From: Deltaproteobacteria bacterium
Lineage (GTDB): Bacteria > Desulfobacterota > Desulfarculia > Adiutricales > Adiutricaceae
NCBI GenBank assembly: GCA_031277995.1
Contig: JAITLH010000311.1
Coordinates: 1-7,995, forward strand
Direction of reading: 5' to 3'
DNA length: 7,995 bases
Made by a program: the position numbers and the translations under genes. The notes below the pieces were generated by a model. The model searched no databases, was not told where the DNA came from, and saw only the letters and a list, made by a program, of their open reading frames with translations. Below are positions 3,795 to 7,995 of the stretch, in pieces. The stretch's first letter is position 1, and every line of letters begins with the position of its first letter.

Positions 3795-6700
3795 ATGTTT
3801 AATCCTTTGAAATCGTTTATGGGCGCGATCGCCGCCCCGGTTTTAAGCCCAACCGTGGCCATAAAAAACCTGACCGCGTCCATTAAGGCCAAAGGCGCCC
3901 TTTTTAGCCTGGCCCGGGTTTTTGGGATGACCGCCAAAAGGTATCCAAAATACCTGGAGACCTTGTCCGCCCTTGATTTTACGGTCAAGTTACAAACCAG
4001 GGACGGTTCCTTTGGGCGCTGGTATAAATTCGACCAGGGCCAGGTTAAAACGGGCACGAACCTGGACGTCGCGGCCGAGGTGGAGATGGTTTTCGACACG
4101 GCCCTGGACATGGCCAATACCTTTGACCCTTACCGCGATCGCCTCACGGTGGTGTCGTCTTTGAAAACTTTGCGCTCCCAGGCCATCGGGGAAGAAAAGT
4201 ACGTCGTCCAGTTCGTAAGGATCCTTAACGGGGCCATGGACAGCTGGATTCCCTACGGGACGCCCATGCCCGACGGCACCATGAGGTTTTGCAATAACAC
4301 CAACGGCGGGCCGGTCTTCGTTTACGTCAAAGACGATCGGATCATTAGGATCACCCCCATGGATTTGGCCGATGACGACCCCGACCCTTGGACCATCGAG
4401 GCCCGGGGCAGGAAATTTACCGCCCCGAAAAAAACCTCGGTTAGCCCCTTTACGGCCTGCGTCAAATCGACCATCTATTCCAAGGAACGCTTGCTTTACC
4501 CGATGAAGCGGGTGGATTTTGACCCCAAAGGCGAGCGAAATCCCCAAAACCGCGGAACCTCGGGCTATGAGCGGATTTCGTGGGACGAGGCGGTGGACAT
4601 CGTGGCCGGCGAGATCCTTAGGGTCAAAAAAGAGCACGGCCCCGGGGCCATCATGAACGGCTCGGGTTCCCACCACCTTTGGGGCAACTTAGGCTACTGG
4701 CTTTCGGCCCGCCGCCGCTTTTTTAACCTCATAGGCACCACTTATATCGACCACAACCCCGATAGCTGGGAGGGCTGGTATTGGGGGGCCGTCCACCATT
4801 GGGGCAAAACCATGCGCCTGGGCGGGACGGACCAATATTCCACCGTCGAGGACATCCTCAAACACGCCGAAATGATGGTCTTTTGGTCAAGCGACCCGGA
4901 GACCACCAGTGGCGTCTACGGCGCCCAGGAGGGCACGATCAGGCGCCTGTGGGCCAAGGAACTGGGGATCGAGTTCGTCCATATCGATCCTTTCTATAAC
5001 CACACCGCCGCCATGCTTGGGGGCAAATGGCTCTCCCCCAAACCCGGCAGTGAAGCCGCCCTGGCCCACGCCATCGCTTACGTTTGGATTACCGAGGATT
5101 TATACGACAAGGATTTCGTGGACAAGAGAACGGTGGGCTTTAATGAGTGGAAGGCTTACGTCCTGGGGGAAGACGATGGGGTGGCCAAAACGCCCGAATG
5201 GCAAGAGGCCGAAACGGGCCTTCCGGCCAGGGAAGTCCGGGCCCTGGCCAGAAAATGGGGCAAAAGCCGCACCTACCTGGGGGCTGGCGGGGTGCAGGGC
5301 TTTGGCTCGGCCTGTCGGAGCGCGACCGGAGTGGAATGGGCCAGATCCATGGTCTACCTCATCGCCATGCAAGGCATCGGCAAACCCGGCGTCAACATGG
5401 GTAACCTCCAGCAAGGCGCGCCCATCGACAGTAGGTTTTTCTTCCCCGGTTACGCCGAAGGCGGCTTGTCGGGCGATCTGGCCGGGACGGCCCTGGCCGT
5501 TAACATGTACCAGCGCATGCCGCAAGTTTTGACCATGAACACGGTATCGCAATCGGTACCCCGGCTTCAGATTCCCGAGGCCATATTAAACGGCGAGGCC
5601 CTGGGCTGGACGAACGATTCGGCCACGATCGAAAGCCAGTTTCGGCCCAAACCCTACCCGGCCCCGGGTTACTCCAAAGTCAAGCTGTATTACAAATACG
5701 GCGGCTCCCACTTTGGCACCATGACCGAGACCAACCGTTACGCCCGCATGTACAAAAGCCCGGAGCTGGAATTCGTGGTCAACCAGTCCATTTGGTTTGA
5801 GGGGGAGGCCAAATTCGCCGACGTGATCCTCCCGGCCTGCACCAATTTCGAGCGCTTCGACATTGGCGAATTCGCCAACTGCGGGGGCTACATTGGTTTT
5901 GCCCACGGCCAGGTCAATAACCGCGTCATCGCCATGCAACATAAGTGCGTTGAGCCTTTGGGGGAATCCAAAAGCGACATCGAGATATTCACCCTAATCG
6001 CGGAAAAGCTAAACCTGGGGGCCTATTTCTCGGAATCGTCTTCGGAACTCGATTGGTGCCGGCGACTGTTTGAGGCCACCGACATGGCCAGGCATATTTC
6101 CTGGCACAAGTTTTTAAAGAAAGGCTATTTCGTCGTCCCGCCCCTTAAACCGGAAAACCGCGATCCCGTGTCCTGGCGCTGGTATTACGAAGGCCGAAAA
6201 AACGACATGCCTGAAAACGACCCCCTGCCATCCGACGAGAGCGGCGGCTTTAAAACCGGCCTTCAAACCCAGAGCGGGAAAATCGAGTTCGTCAGTTCTA
6301 GCCTTAGCCGTTTCGATCCAAACGATCCCGAACGGCCGGTCATGAGTCGTTACTCACCCTCCTGGGAAGGCCCCCAATCCGAACTTTACGATAAGTACCC
6401 TTTGCAACTAATTACCCCCCATAACCGTTACAGCTTCCACACCATGGCCGACGGCAAAGACAGCCATACCTGCGACATCCCCGAACACCGGGTCCGTATC
6501 GGCGACTGGGATTACTGGATAGTTCGCCTTAACCCCATCGACGCCTCGAAAAGGTCCATCGCCGACGGCCAATTGGTCGAGCTTTATAACGACCGCGGTT
6601 CGGTAATCTGCGTAGCCCAATTAACCGAGCGCGTCCCCCCGGGCACGGTTCACTCCTATGAGTCCTCGGCCATCTACGATCCCATTGGGACGCCCGGGGA

Positions 6701-6827
6701 AAGCCCCGACCGGGGCGGCTGCGTAAACATCCTGACCCCCTCACGGCCCATCATAAAACGCAGCCACTCGATTGCCTGCAATTCCTGCCTAATCGAGATC
6801 CGCCTTTGGAACGAGGGCAACCGTTAA
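3795..6827 (+). CDS. athL: Pyrogallol-phloroglucinol transhydroxylase-type large subunit (bis-MGD molybdenum enzyme) with N-terminal SCP2-like domain
   Basis: 1010 residues. From about residue 158 on it follows the Pelobacter acidigallici transhydroxylase large subunit (875 residues, from memory) almost end to end: GGPVFVYVKD (171-180), YERISWDEA (258-266), NPDSWEGW (321-328), FWSSDPET (363-370), GYAEGG (552-557), SIWFEGE (665-671), ACTNFERFDI (681-690), HSYESSAIYDP (953-963), DRGGCVNILTP (972-982). Ser324 aligns with the Mo-ligating Ser175, and His293, Asp323 and Tyr553 with active-site His144, Asp174 and Tyr404; Phe503 replaces Trp354. As in that enzyme there is no N-terminal Fe-S motif and no Tat signal, so it is cytoplasmic. 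Residues 1 to about 148 are extra: a helical lead, then FTVKLQTRDGSFGRWYKFDQ (62-81) and following strands that resemble an SCP2 lipid-binding domain. Known reaction of the family: net transfer of a hydroxyl converting pyrogallol to phloroglucinol. Alternatives in the family: resorcinol hydroxylase (RhL) or catechol dehydroxylase-type enzymes. Partner is the Fe-S subunit 93 bp downstream. Confidence 0.93.
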   Translation: MFNPLKSFMGAIAAPVLSPTVAIKNLTASIKAKGALFSLARVFGMTAKRYPKYLETLSALDFTVKLQTRDGSFGRWYKFDQGQVKTGTNLDVAAEVEMVFDTALDMANTFDPYRDRLTVVSSLKTLRSQAIGEEKYVVQFVRILNGAMDSWIPYGTPMPDGTMRFCNNTNGGPVFVYVKDDRIIRITPMDLADDDPDPWTIEARGRKFTAPKKTSVSPFTACVKSTIYSKERLLYPMKRVDFDPKGERNPQNRGTSGYERISWDEAVDIVAGEILRVKKEHGPGAIMNGSGSHHLWGNLGYWLSARRRFFNLIGTTYIDHNPDSWEGWYWGAVHHWGKTMRLGGTDQYSTVEDILKHAEMMVFWSSDPETTSGVYGAQEGTIRRLWAKELGIEFVHIDPFYNHTAAMLGGKWLSPKPGSEAALAHAIAYVWITEDLYDKDFVDKRTVGFNEWKAYVLGEDDGVAKTPEWQEAETGLPAREVRALARKWGKSRTYLGAGGVQGFGSACRSATGVEWARSMVYLIAMQGIGKPGVNMGNLQQGAPIDSRFFFPGYAEGGLSGDLAGTALAVNMYQRMPQVLTMNTVSQSVPRLQIPEAILNGEALGWTNDSATIESQFRPKPYPAPGYSKVKLYYKYGGSHFGTMTETNRYARMYKSPELEFVVNQSIWFEGEAKFADVILPACTNFERFDIGEFANCGGYIGFAHGQVNNRVIAMQHKCVEPLGESKSDIEIFTLIAEKLNLGAYFSESSSELDWCRRLFEATDMARHISWHKFLKKGYFVVPPLKPENRDPVSWRWYYEGRKNDMPENDPLPSDESGGFKTGLQTQSGKIEFVSSSLSRFDPNDPERPVMSRYSPSWEGPQSELYDKYPLQLITPHNRYSFHTMADGKDSHTCDIPEHRVRIGDWDYWIVRLNPIDASKRSIADGQLVELYNDRGSVICVAQLTERVPPGTVHSYESSAIYDPIGTPGESPDRGGCVNILTPSRPIIKRSHSIACNSCLIEIRLWNEGNR

Positions 6828-6869
6828 CGGCTATCAATGGTCATTAATGGCCGTTAATGGCCGTTAACG
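6821..6869 (+). repeat. Short tandem repeat and hairpin between the two subunit genes
   Basis: TTAATGGCCG occurs twice in tandem (6844-6853, 6854-6863), with a degenerate copy just before. CCGTTAACGG (6821-6830), a palindrome containing the stop codon, can pair with CCGTTAACG (6861-6869). No T-run follows, so read-through into the Fe-S subunit is expected; the hairpin may tune subunit ratio or protect the upstream message. Confidence 0.45.
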
Positions 6870-6906
6870 AGAAAAAACCAACAAACTGATTCTAGCCATG
6901 GACCAT

Positions 6907-6915
6907 AAGGGAGGA
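6907..6915 (+). promoter_or_regulatory. Strong ribosome binding site of the Fe-S subunit
   Basis: AAGGGAGGA lies five bases before ATG 6921, near-perfect complementarity to the 16S rRNA tail. It fixes the start and suggests efficient independent translation despite the 93-bp gap. Confidence 0.7.
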
Positions 6916-6920
6916 CATTA

Positions 6921-7769
6921 ATGGAAAACGTTAGCAAATGGAATCTGGTCATAGACGTTGAACGCTGCACCAATTGCCACAACTGCTTTTTGACGATCAA
7001 AGACGAATACTGCGAAAACGAGTTTCCCGGTTACAGTCTCCCGCAACCGCGTCATGGGCACCGCTGGCTTAATATCAATAAAAGGGAGCGCGGTTCGGGC
7101 TCCTTAATGGACGTCGCCTATCTGCCGGTCACCTGCAACCAGTGCGATAACGCCCCGTGCGTGGCCAAAAGCAATGGGGCCGTCTTAAAACGCAAAGACG
7201 GCATCGTCGTTATCGATCTGGCCCTCTCCAAAGGCCGTAAAGACATCGTCGATTTGTGTCCCTACGGCCACATATGGTGGAACGAGGAGCTCCAAATTCC
7301 GCAAAAATGGTCCTGGGACGCCCATCTTCTGGACAAAGGCTGGAAATATCCCCGCCCCGTCAGCTCTTGCGGTTCCCGGGCCTTCCAAGCCTTTAAACTA
7401 ACCGACGGGGAAATGGACAAAAAATCAAAGGACGAAAAACTTGAGGTACTAAGGCCCGAGCTTAATACCCGGCCCAGAATTTGGTACAAAAATCTCCACC
7501 GCTTCAAAAGCGAATTCATCGCCGGCTCGGTGGCCTTCCACTTGCCCGACGGCCGGGAAGATTGTCTCGAGGGCGCCCAGGTTAAGCTTTCGCGCGAAGG
7601 CGAAGTGGCCTCCATTCAACTTACCAATTACTTTGGGGATTTCAAATTCGACCATCTCGGCGCCCATTCTGGGGCCTATACCCTGGAAATAAGCCATGGA
7701 GGTAAAACCCTAACCGAGACCATCGACCTTGACCTTAGCGTGAACGTCGGCGTGAGGTTTTTGGACTGA
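6921..7769 (+). CDS. bthL: Transhydroxylase-type iron-sulfur (beta) subunit with one cluster site lost
   Basis: 282 residues (Pelobacter counterpart about 275). N-terminal ferredoxin-like part: CTNCHNC gives Cys16, 19, 22; CNQCDNAPC gives Cys72, 75, 80; LCPYG gives Cys113; SCGS gives Cys150. GHRWLNI (46-52), RERGSG (55-60) and APCVAKSNGAV (78-88) match the family closely. In the usual pairing, Cys16/19/22 plus Cys150 bind one [4Fe-4S], and Cys72/75/80 plus Cys113 another. The four ligands of the family's third cluster are replaced: Ile26, Trp130 and Asp133 (KWSWDAH where relatives have KCTMCAH), and Pro146. Cys31 is an extra nearby Cys. The C-terminal part, about residues 195-282 (GSVAFHLPDG, TNYFGDFKFD, GAYTLEI), is a beta-sandwich of transthyretin/CnaB-like type, as in the known enzyme. 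It docks on the molybdenum subunit in the cytoplasm. The codon window is uninterrupted and neighbouring residues are conserved, so the loss is not a frameshift. Confidence 0.92.
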   Translation: MENVSKWNLVIDVERCTNCHNCFLTIKDEYCENEFPGYSLPQPRHGHRWLNINKRERGSGSLMDVAYLPVTCNQCDNAPCVAKSNGAVLKRKDGIVVIDLALSKGRKDIVDLCPYGHIWWNEELQIPQKWSWDAHLLDKGWKYPRPVSSCGSRAFQAFKLTDGEMDKKSKDEKLEVLRPELNTRPRIWYKNLHRFKSEFIAGSVAFHLPDGREDCLEGAQVKLSREGEVASIQLTNYFGDFKFDHLGAHSGAYTLEISHGGKTLTETIDLDLSVNVGVRFLD

Positions 7770-7821
7770 CGATTCGCCCGTTTAGGCCAGAAAAGACTTC
7801 AAAGACCTGGCCCGGTCCCAA

Positions 7822-7877
7822 AGCCGCCTTGCCCCGCCGACCCCCGGCTAACCCAAAGCCGGCGGCTCGTTTTTTTT
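7822..7877 (+). terminator. Intrinsic terminator after the Fe-S subunit
   Basis: AGCCGCC (7822-7828) pairs with GGCGGCT (7861-7867), and a competing inner stem CCGGCT/AGCCGG (7844-7849 with 7857-7862) can form. Two bases later comes a run of eight T (7870-7877). It lies 53 bp after the Fe-S subunit stop and would end the transhydroxylase transcript. Confidence 0.72.
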
Positions 7878-7960
7878 CATTCCCGTCTCCACGACAAGGT
7901 ATCCCCTTGCCCGCCCTTCCCCCCCTCCAACACCATCAAACCGCTAAGCCCCAAAACCCC
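7878..7960. other. Pyrimidine-rich spacer between two terminators, no gene seen
   Basis: This C-rich stretch has no ORF with a start site and ribosome binding site on either strand. The minus-strand frame that stays open through it reads as a low-complexity Gly/Arg-rich string and is probably chance. A short RNA ended by the second hairpin cannot be excluded, but no promoter is visible. Confidence 0.4.
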
Positions 7961-7994
7961 AGCCCTCCCGGGGCCCGCCAGGGGCTTTTTTTTT
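7961..7994 (+). terminator. Second intrinsic terminator
   Basis: AGCCC (7961-7965) pairs with GGGCT (7982-7986), extendable by one U-G pair, with a GC-rich loop; a T-run reaches 7994. An alternative longer stem AAGCCCC (starting at 7946) with GGGGCTT (7981-7987) is also possible. Probably a backup terminator for the transhydroxylase operon. Confidence 0.65.
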
Positions 7995-7995
7995 A

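Noticed and set aside
3990..4676. 228-codon minus-strand frame inside the large-subunit gene
   Set aside because: Antisense shadow of a strongly conserved gene; codon-position bias makes such frames common here and the product shows no family features.
4909..5532. 207-codon plus-strand frame in another phase of the large-subunit gene
   Set aside because: Out-of-phase shadow; Pro/Arg/Trp-rich translation with no domain.
7770..7995. Possible convergent minus-strand gene entering from the right
   Set aside because: The open minus-strand frame is low complexity, runs through both terminator hairpins, and shows no recognisable domain.

Overview
The window looks like a catabolic island for anaerobic breakdown of trihydroxybenzenes (the gallate / pyrogallol / phloroglucinol route). 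Its core is a + strand pair encoding the large (molybdopterin) and small (iron-sulfur) subunits of a pyrogallol-phloroglucinol transhydroxylase-type enzyme, cytoplasmic and without signal peptides. A divergent minus-strand gene set encodes a small cupin, an SDR reductase (phloroglucinol reductase candidate), a cyclase-family metal hydrolase (candidate for hydrolytic ring opening of dihydrophloroglucinol) and the N-terminal 211 codons of a sodium:solute symporter that runs off the left edge. The host is probably a strict anaerobe with sigma-54 regulation. The closest relative I can recall for the large subunit is the Pelobacter acidigallici enzyme, so a Desulfobacterota-like host is a reasonable but weak guess. 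The DNA is moderately GC-rich with AT-rich patches in the intergenic regions.

Layout. Minus strand, right to left: cupin (3134-2784), SDR (2730-1939), cyclase-family hydrolase (1762-824), symporter (635 to beyond 1). Gaps are 53, 176 and 188 bp and each holds one or more inverted repeats. Plus strand: transhydroxylase large subunit (3795-6827), then the Fe-S subunit (6921-7769), then two intrinsic-terminator-like hairpins (7822-7877 and 7961-7994). The 660-bp divergent region (3135-3794) carries no convincing gene. It holds two almost identical sigma-54 (-24/-12) promoter sequences on opposite strands, at 3289-3304 (-) and 3607-3622 (+). They differ at one of 16 bases and flank about 300 bp where an enhancer-binding protein would be expected to bind.

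Inferred working order: the symporter imports an aromatic or organic acid; the transhydroxylase isomerises pyrogallol to phloroglucinol; the SDR reduces phloroglucinol with NADPH; the cyclase-family enzyme opens the ring. The later steps (hydroxy-oxohexanoate dehydrogenase, triacetate-cleaving enzyme) and a gallate decarboxylase are not in the window.

Three features set this locus apart from the enzyme described in Pelobacter. (1) The large subunit has about 155 extra N-terminal residues resembling an SCP2 sterol-carrier/lipid-binding domain. (2) The Fe-S subunit lacks exactly the four cysteines expected to bind one [4Fe-4S] cluster and keeps those for the two others. (3) The residue aligned with active-site Trp354 is Phe. 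Together these suggest a divergent subfamily whose substrate or electron needs may differ from the textbook transhydroxylase.
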